A stretch of 64,000 nucleotides of DNA from Numida meleagris. Lineage: Eukaryota; Chordata; Aves; Galliformes; Numididae. The position numbers and the translations under genes are program-made. Where the stretch lies: positions 101,242,679 to 101,306,678 of the forward strand of contig NC_034409.1 in assembly GCF_002078875.1 (NCBI RefSeq), given 5' to 3'. The notes beneath the pieces are model-generated. The model was not told where the DNA came from. It ran no database searches and saw only the letters and a list, made by a program, of their open reading frames with translations. Position 1 is the stretch's first letter, and each line of letters starts with the position of its first letter. Below, piece by piece: positions 35,870 through 46,585 of this stretch.

Positions 35870-36368
35870 TTACTGGGAGTAGTCAGCATGGATTCACAAA
35901 GGGAAGTCATTCTTGAACAACCTGACAACTTTCTACAATGAAATCCCTCACTTAAGAGATGAGATCAGTAAATACTGTCTACCTTGATCTAGCAACTTCT
36001 CTTTAGAGATGCTGTTGAAGTATGGGCTGGACAAGCAGGCAGTGAGCTAATTAGCTGAGCTCAGCGTTTTGATCAGTGGCTTGAAGTCTAGGTGGAGACC
36101 AGTATCTACTGGTGTGACCTTGGTTCCAGAGCTAGTTAACACCTTCATTAATGATCTGGATGATGGGGCAGAGCCTACCTTCAGCAAGTCTGTTGATGAC
36201 TGATGACACCAAACTGGGAAGAGTGGCTGATAAGACAGAAGTTCTTGCTGCCATCCAGAGGAACTTCAGCAGGCTGAAAGGACGGGCAGATGTGATGCTC
36301 ATAAAATTCAACAAAGTAAAGTGTGAAGTCCTACACCTGGGGAGGAGTAAATCTGCAGTAGCTAAAAA
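35870..36368 (+). repeat. Ancient CR1 fragment, RT domain
   Basis: A strongly decayed copy of the CR1 RT region. It keeps gtcagcatggattcacaaag (SQHGFTK), NTFINDLDDGAEPTFSK at 36138-36190, a damaged FADD segment followed by a duplicated gatgactgatgacaccaaac, and kcevlhlgrs-like codons before it fades at about 36368. Several stops and indels separate the pieces. Both ends are lost. Its divergence is much greater than that of the copies with intact tails, so it inserted earlier. Confidence 0.8.
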
Positions 36369-38924
36369 AAAACATAAATGAGAAAATTGCCTGTGATAAA
36401 TGCTGCATTACTATATTGTTTTCATTTTCTTTGATTACAAACCACTATGGAAAGCAACAACAGCAGCATCCTGCTGTTATCTGCTCTGCTTTTCAAGAAA
36501 CCTTTAGAGGAGAGGTCCTAGAGATAAAAGGTGATAATGCTATAAGTGGTAAGAACTACATTTTTAGGTTGTTTATCAAAAGTTACAAAGCAGAGATGAT
36601 ACATAAGCCCAGATAGCATAATCCTATCTTGTGGGCACACCTAGAAAATTGTTTGCTTCCCAAAACTGACTTAGAATTTAGTAAAAAGTAAAAGGATGTG
36701 AACAGAGGGGAAATGGGGATTTCCTAACCAATCTAAAAAATTCTACATCTCAGAATTGTAGTGGATCAGCTTGAAACATAGAACAGATCAAGACTGTGAT
36801 GTTGGTGTGGTTGTGATACCTTGGGAATTTCAATTTAAAAAATGTTGGAAACTCTCCAACAACTTAGCAGTATTCTAGTCACATTTGGGGATCTCTTCAC
36901 CTTGATTAAGTGCTTTGGATGTGCTTTTCCCAGATTTTAATATCTTATCATAAACCTTGCAATTTTACATTAATAGATAAAGAAGTTTGTATATAAATAT
37001 ATTTCAACTGATCTCTGAAAGCACTACAAGTACAAATAAAGTACTGGATATCACAATAGAATCGATATAGCTTTGAAATTTTCCATATAATTTTAAAGTC
37101 TTTTTTTATTCCTCAAAGGTTTCACAGCACAGCATAGAAAATTGCACGGTACACAGATTAACTATACATTAAGAACAGTATGTTTTCTCAGTACTTCTGG
37201 AATTGACATACCTAAGAAAATATTCATTCCATCAATCATGACTTAAAGATTTAGAGAAAATACTCTTTGGAATCAAACTTTCAGTAGGTCCTCTGAAGAT
37301 AAAGAATAAGCAAGCTATTGGTTAAAAAGACTGGAATTTAGAAAAAAAAAATAATTGGTAACAGTGTTGATTATTACCAATGAGTGAAAATATCACAGTG
37401 ATCTAGACTGCACATAATTATTATTAATAATAATAATAAACCTGGGTATCTCTATTTTTTTGTGAACCAGAATGGAGACTCAAGACAATAAAATGATAGT
37501 ATGACATGGATTTAGTGTCACTTGATTACAGGAGAAGAATTATTGAACAATTTCACTATGAACTAGTGAAGGACAATTTTGGACACAGACTTGCTAACTT
37601 TGTTAGCAGACCTTTGAACCAGAGTAGCCTGTAGGCATACAGAAACTACAAGTAACTTTGCAAATTAGAAAGAGAATAAGAATTCACAGAAAATGTAAAA
37701 AGACAGAGCCAGTTAAAAATAAGAGGACAATCTGGCAGATAGCTTTCAAGTCCATACAATAATGAGAGATGAAGTGGTGTGAAGAATAAATAGGAAGATC
37801 TAGAAGATGCACACATTAGAAAAATCATTATTTAACTGGCTGTAATTCACAACAAGGCAATACTATAATAGCAAAAAAATGAGAGGCAAGAAGAATGTAC
37901 TCTGAGTTACAGAGTGTAACAGGAAATGTGTCTTTAGACAATCTGTGTAAAACAGTAAGTGAGAGAAAGATATGTTACTGTAGATGTACAATATATGCAG
38001 ACAAATCTGATGCATGGAGCTTGGGGCACTTCAGGAACATACAATAAAATAGCACCAATTAATGTTATTTGCTGATTGGCTGGGAACAAAATTTAGCCAA
38101 AGTATATGAACTGTAAATTATTGAGATACACCAGGAATGTATCTAGATGACCAAGAAAGTCTCTTGGATATATTCCTCTATATTTGATTGACAAAAAAGT
38201 TTTAGAAAGCAAAGACAGTAGAAAACCTGTGTGCTAGTGATTATCAAATGATCTCAGGAAAGAGAAGAGGAAGGAAAACAAAGAGCAACCAAATTGAAAG
38301 ATGTTGAAATAGGCTCATTTTGTAGGCAAGCACACGTAAAAAAACTTTCTAAATGCAACCCATTCGCTATTCATATTTTTCTTCTTCCTTTAATGTTTTG
38401 AATGTCACACAGATCAAACCATATGCTTGCTACTATTTTTTCTCTGAAAACTAATAAGTAATATGAAAAAATATTTTTAATTAAACAAAATATTCATAAT
38501 ATTTCAGAATAATGGTTTTGAAGATGAAATATCAAAGTAATATACAACGCAAAGAAAAAAAAAAGAGTAGATGCACTATAAGTAAACAGATCCATCATTA
38601 AATATTGAAAAAGGTATTACAGAATTTAAAGAATTTACAGATACAGCAGCTGAAAGTGTTTGACAAAAATGACAGAGCCACTAAGAAAAATAGTGCAGCT
38701 ATAGAAGTGAAAGAAGTACATTCAAAGAACTAAAAATATTATAAGCACCTGGACCAACAGCAACAGAGATAGATCTCATCTTTTTGCTCCCTTCTACCTC
38801 CTCTTTCCACACCTTGAATATTGCTTATACCCTTGGTCCTATCATATCCTAAGAAATACAGTTGATTTAATTGTCAGACTATTGTGGGAGAGGATATAAA
38901 CCTTCACTTGTATAAAATCTAATA
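36369..38924. other. AT-rich DNA, no gene recognised
   Basis: No clear element apart from an (ATT)/(AAT) run at about 37416-37440. The area from 38570 might hold further decayed CR1 sequence belonging to the fragment that follows, but I cannot show it. Confidence 0.5.
37416..37440. repeat. (AAT)n microsatellite
   Basis: attattattaataataataa-type run of eight imperfect units. Confidence 0.8.
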
Positions 38925-39445
38925 TCCTGGAAAAGGTTTAGAGAGTAGCACCAAGGATGGTCAAAGTTCTGTAATGTGCCATATTTGACTAGGCTAGAGC
39001 TCTTCAACCTGGACAGAGATGACTTGTAGAGATATGACAGTGTCTAGTATCATGAAAAGCTTGCTAGAATGATTATGGGCAAATGGCTCACTGTCTCCTG
39101 CAGTACTAGAGGTAAGGTACATCAAAAGAAGTCAAATTCAAATCAAATTGATGATTAGAGTACATCATGAAACAGTGAGCCTGTAGAACTCTTTGCTGAA
39201 AGCTATTTCATGTAAAAAGAAACTACATGGGATCAAGAGGAGATTGTACCCCTTTTGGAATTATTAAATAACCAAACAAGCTCAAGAAACTCCTTACTCT
39301 GAAAACAGCTGATGGCTAAAAGAGTATGTCAGAGAAAGCATCACAGCAGCTTGTCTTACTGGACATTATTGATGATCTCTACTGAGCAGAGAGTAAAGGG
39401 CTAGATGGAATCTTAATTTGAACTATTATTGCTATTGTTATGTTC
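38925..39445 (+). repeat. Ancient CR1 3' end
   Basis: A decayed CR1 C-terminus and 3' UTR of an old subfamily. It shows ggctagagctcttcaacctg (LFNLD in the ORF2 C-terminus), ctcactgtctcctgcagtac, caaattcaaatcaaattgat, the penultimate motif ggctagatgga and the terminal gctattgttatgttc. That last pair matches the end of older CR1 families rather than the ATTCTATG-tailed ones. Coding frames are destroyed. Confidence 0.7.
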
Positions 39446-40589
39446 CCTTCTATAAGGAATTTTTGCTCTGGCTGTAGTATGTACATGAGTGGCAGAAGAT
39501 AACAAAAAGTTACATCAGTTGCTTCAGTAATGAGCTAAGTAAAAAATAGACAAAAAAAAAAAGAAATAGGAAGACATACGGAGACATGTTTGGAATGGTC
39601 AAGGGAAGGAAATATGAGAGAATAAAACACAAGTCATTCCTCATGAAGTTTCTGTCTTAAACCTCACTGATATATATTTTCCTATGTATATGTAAAGACT
39701 GTAAAGTAATTCGAAATTCTATGACCTTTCATGCAAATATCTTGACTCATAAATGTGAGAGAATAAACACTGCATTTCCTACCAAATTAAATACTAGAGA
39801 ATTTTAATATCATTTCCAGTTTGCCATAACTGACTGAAGTTTAAAACAAATCACCATTTTAGGTTTACCTGTCTCTTTACATTGGGGAAGGAAATTATGC
39901 AAGACATAGAATAGTGGAAAATTATCTGGCAAATAATTTTACAGTGTATCTCTCCAGGAATGTCAATATTGTATTTTGCATAATTGCAGACTGTGATTTT
40001 ATTTATAAATAGAACCACCAAAAAGAATATAAAAGTTACAACGGATCTTGTATAAGGGACCAGATGCGGCAGACTCTTCTGGAAACAAATACTAAAAGTA
40101 TATATATTTCTAAACAGCATTCTATTGAATTCAAGCTTTGATCACTAGCAGTTCTGCAGTCATGAAATTGGGATGGATTTTTTTTTTTCTGCAGATTTCA
40201 TGAATGAGTATTTCTGTCTGGACCTTGAGACATGTGCCCCCTTTCAAACCTAGTATTATACGTGGCCCAATTATAAACATTCAAACCTAAGGGTTTACAA
40301 TAAAAATTCTAAGCATACCATTTAGTACTGCTACACAAATCTGGTTTATAACTGAAGAAAAACTCCATCAAAGGAAAGCCATCAAGCTGCTGATCCATCT
40401 CTTACCATCACTGAAATAACAGTCTTGGCAGATTACGATAATCGGCTTATTTAAGCATAATATAATGGTATTAAAACACAATTAATGTGACTCAAAATAG
40501 ATTTTAAATTCAAATCCTTGAAACTGTAGAATGAAGACTATTTTGTAGTACATAATTGACAGAAAACAAGCAATTCTTCACATGAGAAG
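39446..40589. other. AT-rich DNA, no gene recognised
   Basis: No repeat or credible gene seen. A T-run ending in tctgcag at about 40180-40193 is an acceptor look-alike without a following frame. Confidence 0.55.
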
Positions 40590-40898
40590 TATATGAAATT
40601 TTCTGGGCCAGAGCAGCAGCCTGTGGAGAGGAGCCCACAAGTGGGGCAGGAGGGCTGGGGAGCTGCAACCCATGAAGACATGTGTGGAGCAATGTGGTCC
40701 TGAAGGGTGGGCCCCATGGTATGGAGCCATGTTGGGGAAGTATTGGGAGAACTGCAGCATGTGGGAAGCCTGTGTAGGATCAGTTCAGGAAGGGCAGCAT
40801 CTTGTGGGAGGGACCAGCACGTAGAACAGTGGCAGAGTGTCCACAGAGGAGCAGCAGAAATGGAGTGATACTGATTTATTGCAGCCGCCATTTCCCCT
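40590..40898 (+). mobile_element. LTR-like element, left part
   Basis: A GC-richer segment (ctgggccagagcagcagcct ... agtgtccacagaggagcag ... gcagccgccatttcccc) without coding capacity. Together with 41199-41430 it resembles old solo LTRs of endogenous retroviruses common in bird genomes. I compare from general recall and give no family name. The left boundary is uncertain. No internal retroviral genes are present, as expected for a solo LTR. Confidence 0.45.
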
Positions 40899-41198
40899 AG
40901 TGAGTTGGGGGTTAGCCTCTTCTCTCTTGTAACTAGTGACGGGACCAGGGGGAATGGCCTCAAGTTGTGCCAGGGGAGATTTAGGCTGGACATTAGGAAA
41001 TACCGCTTTTCTGAAAGAGTGGTCAGGTGCTGGAATGGGCTGCCCGAGGAGGTGGTTGAGTCCCTAGAGGTGTTCAAGAAATGTTTAGACGTTCTGTTGA
41101 CAGACATGGTTTAGTGGGGTTATTGGTGGTAGGTGGATGGTTGGACTGGATGATCTTGTAGGTCTTTTCCAACCTAGCTATGATTCTATGATTCTATG
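40899..41198 (+). repeat. CR1 LINE inserted in the LTR-like element
   Basis: 300 bp of CR1 3' end. It starts in the codons before [20 protein letters not shown] and continues through [20 protein letters not shown] and the 3' UTR with the phrase ggttattggtggtaggtgg to the tail tatgattctatgattctatg. The left flank ends tttcccct and the right flank starts ttccctt, a possible short target duplication with one mismatch. It is the same subfamily as the copies at 1-156 and 609-805. Confidence 0.95.
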
Positions 41199-41430
41199 TT
41201 CCCTTGACCCACTTGGAGGAAGAGGTAGAGGAGGATGGATGGGTGGAACGTGGTTTTAGTTTACTTTTAGTTCTCACTGCATTGGTCTGTTGTCAGGAGG
41301 CAACAAATTATATTTATCTCCATACACTGCGTCTGTTTTACCTGTAACTGTAATTAGTGAGTGATCTACTTGTCCTTATTTCAAAACCTGAGCTCTTTTT
41401 CATCACATTTTCTCACACTTTCTTTGAAAG
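41199..41430 (+). mobile_element. LTR-like element, right part
   Basis: It continues the element interrupted by the CR1: gacccacttggaggaagagg, a T-rich ttttagtttacttttagttc segment, aacaaattatatttatctcc (a degenerate polyadenylation-signal region), gtctgttttacctgtaactg, agtgagtgatctacttgtcc and a fading end at about 41430. This order is what I recall from bird retroviral LTR 3' halves. Removing the CR1 joins the two parts without an obvious gap. Confidence 0.5.
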
Positions 41431-43584
41431 ACTGTGTTCAGCTACAAAGAACTAACAGTGCACAATGTGATTTTCCCTGTCTATTCTAGGAAGGCAATCA
41501 GATGTACAGCATTCAGATTCCAGAACTCTGAAAATTTTAGTTAGATATTTACAGAGGTCTGCACACTTGTGTTACTTTAGAAGAAGAATACTTTAAGTCA
41601 ATGCTATGAGAAATTAAGAGCCCTATTTTCTGTAGGATTTTCCTGTCATTATTAATTCTTGGAAGTTTACACATATATAAACATATATTAAGCTACAAAT
41701 TAATATTTTGCATGAACAGTCAGTGCTTAGGGAGCTGATTTGATAATGTCAATGCCAAAGTTAATATTTTAGGAGAGCATTTTCAAAAGCTTGCTAGAAT
41801 GAAATATTCCTCACGTCAGGGATATGTATAAGAAAGAGATGTTTGCTTTTCTTTGTAATCTATATGCAGCATTACAACGTCTAAGCTATTTCAACCTGAC
41901 ATAATACATCTCTTACTGCCTTTTTCCAACAACTGACATTAACAAGCTGCTTAGCTTTATTGTCATTGATTTTGACAGCTATGATTTCTCTTACATTTTC
42001 AAGCTTAATTTTGAAATGTTCTCAGGAGGATCTCCTAAGTGAATGAAGCCTTTAACTGAATGAAAAAAAATTCAAAAAGGGAGATCTATTTTTTCCTTCC
42101 TACTACTATGACAGGCTGGGATACCTGCTCATGTTGTATAGATTCCATAGGAAACTGTTTTAAGAAAGTTCTCATGTACAGTACTGTAATCTTGAAACAT
42201 TTGATTAAATCAAGAGCTACTTTCCTTTCTATTTCTATTCTATCTCTTTCTTTCTCTTTTCCTTTCTCTTCCTTCCTTCCCTCCTTCCTTCCTACTGTTT
42301 ATTTTTTCAGTTTTGTTTTATTTTCTTTTTGTTTTGGCCTCTTTATAGCTCTCTTACCCAACTGAAAAGGCATAAAGAAAATGCAGTATGCCAGAATATC
42401 TGTACGCCAGTTAAGATTAAGGGAAGAGAGATAGTGAAGTCTTAAGCATACTTTTCAGTTTTATTTTTAACCTTTGAATTGCATCGAGCCAATTGACCCA
42501 GATTGTAAATTACTGGATTGCTGAGATAGTCACTAAGTATCACCGACACAATGGCCTGGGCTAATCTTCAAACTAAGTATAATCTCAGCTAAAAGACTGT
42601 AGAATCAGGGTCAGCAAATTTATACTGGTTTATACCACTAGAGTATATATATTTATTCATATTAACATTGCTACCTCATTTCTTTTTCCCATGCCGAGTC
42701 CACACATTTTCTAATGTAAGCACATTATCAAAATGGTTGTGAAAAGTTTCCTTCTCTGAGGTTTTACTGAAAGCTTACCACTAGACACATACTTATCCAG
42801 ACTAAGGAATGTCAAAGACGAAATGGGAATTGAGGCTACAGTTCTTATTTTGCATTTTCCAAGCAAATGGTCACAAATATCTTACAATTAGTACATCTGT
42901 ATTTCCAATCCAGAGCCTCTTTTCACTCTTGTTCTGTAAGACTATTCAGTTACATATGTTTTACAGTTAACACACCATCAGCAAGGTATCACTTGGATCC
43001 CTTCAGAATCTCCTCCCAGCACTGCTACAGTCTGTGTTATTAACATAAATCCATTACTAATGAATCACAAGCAGTTTTAGCAAATCTTCTGGTCTTTTCT
43101 TATGAAAAAAAAAATATCTGATACAAATCAAAGAAATCCATTATTTTATGTTTCTCCCATACAAACAATATATTTTTTTCTTTTTTTTTTTAATCTAAGA
43201 ACAACACGGAGCATGTGATAAATACAAAAGATTAGACAAATTGTCCTGCAGCCCAGACACAGGAGGAACACTTACTCAAGAGGAATTTTGGTAGTGTATT
43301 AACAAAGCATACCTCACCACCAGACAGAAAGTGCTGCAGCTATTTACACACGATTTTAGCAAGGCATAATATACTAGAGAGCATCTCTGCTTCAAGCTGT
43401 CTGAAAGGATATGTAAGAAATCCTTTAAAAGATATGGATATATTCAAGCAGCATCCTGTGTACGTCAACAGAATGGTATTTCATTAAAGCAACAGCAGCT
43501 TACAGGTGGTTGTTGACTAAAAATAACCACTATTTTATACTACTTCCTTAAATAGTAATGTAAATAATGTATTTTCATAGGATT
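41431..43584. other. AT-rich DNA, no gene recognised
   Basis: No mobile element recognised. It includes a C/T-rich low-complexity stretch at 42218-42296. Confidence 0.55.
42218..42296 (+). repeat. Low-complexity pyrimidine tract
   Basis: Mostly CTTT, CTTC and CTAT units (tctttctttctcttttcctt, ccttccttccctccttcctt). The open frame across it is a by-product of the composition. Confidence 0.85.
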
Positions 43585-43713
43585 CCTTTCCTTTCCCTCT
43601 TCCTTTCCCTATTCCTTTCCCTCTTCCTTTCCCTTTCCCTTTCCTTTTTCCTTTCCCTTTCCTTCCCTTTCCCTTTTGCTTTCCCTTGCCCTTGCCCTTG
43701 ACCATTCCTTTCC
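43585..43713 (+). repeat. Polypyrimidine (CCCTTT/CCCTTC)n tract
   Basis: About 130 bp nearly free of purines on the plus strand, built from CTTTCC, CCCTTT and CCCTTG units. The minus strand is a purine repeat whose translation, rich in glycine and lysine, is not a real protein. Mirror-symmetric stretches of this kind can form triplex (H-DNA) structures. Confidence 0.92.
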
Positions 43714-45409
43714 ATTGGTAATTTCTGACCAACATCTGATCAGATATGGTCAGATTGCATTTCAGATACATTCCATGGCACTAAATGCATTAGCAAATCT
43801 AGACATACGAAACCTTAAATGTCATCAAAATCATCCTTTACTTTCCTGAATATCTCCTGAATGTGGTCTAGCCACTTTACTATGGTTTCAGGGAACACGG
43901 ATAGTCAAGCATACAAAGTGTGGTTTAATACAAAAAGCCATACAAGATCACATGCTAATGAAACACTGCACAGTGTTCTCAGTCTATTCATGCTAAAATA
44001 TGCATTTCTATGTGTAACAGTGGAACAGAATTATTTATATGTATGATGTTCATCACCATTATGAAAGGAAATCCTCTCTTAATGGGATGAATGTCTGTGT
44101 GACTCATTACTCTTTGCATAAGGAAAAGTCTATCTTTGCATGCAGTATCATCTTCTAAAGAAAAAACAGCAACAAAAAAAAAGAGGATGTGTCTTAATGA
44201 TTTAAGATTCTGTCTTTGTGGTGTAAGAGAACTTTACTGTACTGTTTAGAATTTTCAACGGACATAAGCTTGGTCATACATATTGGTCATACATACAGGT
44301 GTCTGCAGAAGCATGGAGCTGTCAGCGCTGTCAGTGAACACTTTACAGTGGTGTATAGGAATCTCATAAATCAGCAGGGATTGCTCAGTGATCCCCAGAA
44401 GTGCAAAAGGTGAATTTTGTGATAGCATTACAGCTTTTCTTCCAAATAATGTCATCCATGAGGGGCTCAAAACACAAAACCTCCCTGTCTCCAGTGCCCG
44501 TCTGTACAACCTAGGTCTGTGCCTGCTGTACTTTTACCCACTTACTTTCCAGGAGTGATGGATACAGCAAAGTATGGGAAACTGGAGTACCACTTGCTAG
44601 GAGAAGGACAAAGAAAGGAAAAACTAGGCTATTTTTCTTGTTATTCTGTTCTTTTACCAATCACTGCATTACTGTAGTGATTCAAGTTTTACACAGTTTC
44701 TTTTGCCCTGGATTGCTGTCCTTGAGGAGAGTTTTTATTTATAATATCCAGCATTTCCTTATGCCAGTGTCAGAAAATTACCATTTAGCACCTAGCATTT
44801 CTTTTTCATCTACATTGAGGCAACTTTAAGGCTCTTTTACATCAACTGATATAAATAAATAAGACATGTCAGATTTCTCAGCTTTTAACATTTAGCAATA
44901 GGCATTTTCTTTGCTCTCCAGAAGTGGAAGTTAAAAAAGGAGTAAACTGCATAAGCCATCTTAATCCTTGTGGTCTCAGTGAAATAAAACCGTCTTTTTG
45001 TGAGATCCAGAGACTCAAAAAACTTCCACTTTTGCAGTGAAAAGTTTAAATCAGTGTGTAGTTGCAGAAAAAGAAACACTAGAGAATGAGTCCATACATA
45101 CAAAAAAAAAAAAGGTCGCAGTGCCTCTAAGTTTTACATACACCTCAGCAACTCCTACTGAGCAGAGTTGCGCACTGAAGTATTCTGAATTATCTACGCA
45201 CATTGAAATAGACGTCAAGTACACAATATTTTCTGTTAAGATTGGAAGGTGATAAAGGTGAGATATGACCACTTCTAGAAGTGCATAAATATGAAATAAT
45301 AGAAGAAAGTCAAACTTGTTTCAGTGATAAGAAAATTCCACTAATGTATGGAAATTAAAACGCTATGAAATACAAAAAATCAAGTAAAGCTATTGATATG
45401 AAATAACAT
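43714..45409. other. AT-rich DNA, no gene recognised
   Basis: No repeat beyond a 2 x 13 bp direct repeat at 44271-44296 (tggtcatacatat / tggtcatacatac). No credible gene seen. Confidence 0.55.
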
Positions 45410-45410
45410 A

Positions 45411-45589
45411 TGAACAGGTTGCCCAGAGAAGCTGTGGATGGCCCACCCCTGGAGTTGCTAAAGGCCAGGTTGGATGGGGCCCTGGGCAGCCTGAGCTGGT
45501 GGGGGGCAGCCCTGCCCATGGCAGGGTTTGGGACTGGGTGGGCTTTGAGCTCCCTTCCAACTCAAATCATTCTATGACTCTATGATTTC
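45411..45589 (+). repeat. CR1 LINE, very short 3' end
   Basis: It starts gaacaggttgcccagagaag and continues through gaagctgtggatgg and ggttggatggggccctgggc to ttccaactcaaatcattcta and the tail ctatgactctatgattt. Only the final codons and 3' UTR remain. It is the reverse orientation of the minus-strand subfamily at 15621 and 18831, with which it shares the ctgggcagcctgagctgg wording. Confidence 0.95.
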
Positions 45590-46017
45590 AAAGAACATTC
45601 TTAGTGTTAAAAATGGCTCTAAAGGAAGATGCATTGTAAATTTGATAATGAAAGCAGAAGTTAGTTATTTCTTCTTCTTTGGGTGAAAACCTGTATACAA
45701 CTACTGCATGCATTACACTAAATAGTTCATAAATTTCATGTAAAAGTGCTCAATGTCCTAGAGGAAATTATTCCTAGATTTAAAAACCCTGGGCATAGCA
45801 GAAATTGTAGCATTAAATAGAGTGCAAATATACCAAAGATAGGTCTATTCAAAATCCAACCATGACTATACTAAGCAAACTGTGCCTATAGAAGTATCTC
45901 AACCCATTCTTATACATTCTTTCTTGTACTGTTCAGTTATTCTCCTACAGAAATTTACCTAAAATTTGGTATGTCCTTAAGTCTACCTACCAGTTCTTCA
46001 TATTATCTAGCACGTGT
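45590..46017. other. AT-rich spacer, nothing recognised
   Basis: Unique-looking DNA between two plus-strand CR1 copies. Confidence 0.6.
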
Positions 46018-46585
46018 CTGCAGTCTCATTAGGCCCCACGTGGAGTATGGCATCCAGGTCTGGGGCCCCCAACACAGGAAAGATGTGGTGCTGTTTGAGA
46101 GAGTCAAGAGGAGGCCATAATGATGATCAGAGGGCTGGAACATCTATTCTATGAAGACAGGCTGAGGGAGCTGGGTTTCTTGAGTCTGGAGAAGAGAAGG
46201 CTCTGATAAGACTTCATTACGGTCTTCCAATATTTAAAGGGAGATTATAAACATGAGGGAAATCAACTTCTTATATGGGTAGATAGGACAAGTGGGAATG
46301 GTTTTAAACTAAAGGAAGGAAGATTTCAAGTAGATGTCAGGGAGAAGTTTTTCACAGAGAGGGTGTTGTGGCCCTGGAATATGTTGCCCATAGAAGCTGT
46401 GGATGCCCAGTCCCTGGAGGTATTCAAGTCCAGGCTGAACAGGGCTCTGGGCAGCCTTATGTAGTGCTTGATCTAGAGGTTGGCAACCTTGCCCCTGGCA
46501 GATTTATCTTTGAGGTCCTTTCCAGCCCAAACCATTCTATGATTCTATGATTCTGTGATTTTATGATTCTATGATTCTATTATAT
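46018..46585 (+). repeat. CR1 LINE, 5'-truncated
   Basis: It starts in the ORF2 C-terminal region (ctcattaggccccacgtgga, equivalent to LIRPHVEYG) and continues through ggggcccccaacacaggaaa, gtcagggagaagtttttcac and ggctctgggcagcctt. It ends with a long tail of ctatgattctatgattctgt variants to about 46585. Frames are broken. The 3' UTR form (ttggcaaccttgcccctggc) resembles the copy at 59086, so these two are one subfamily. Confidence 0.95.

Noticed and set aside
43535..43771. Minus-strand frame rich in glycine and lysine
   Set aside because: Translation of the purine strand of a simple repeat.
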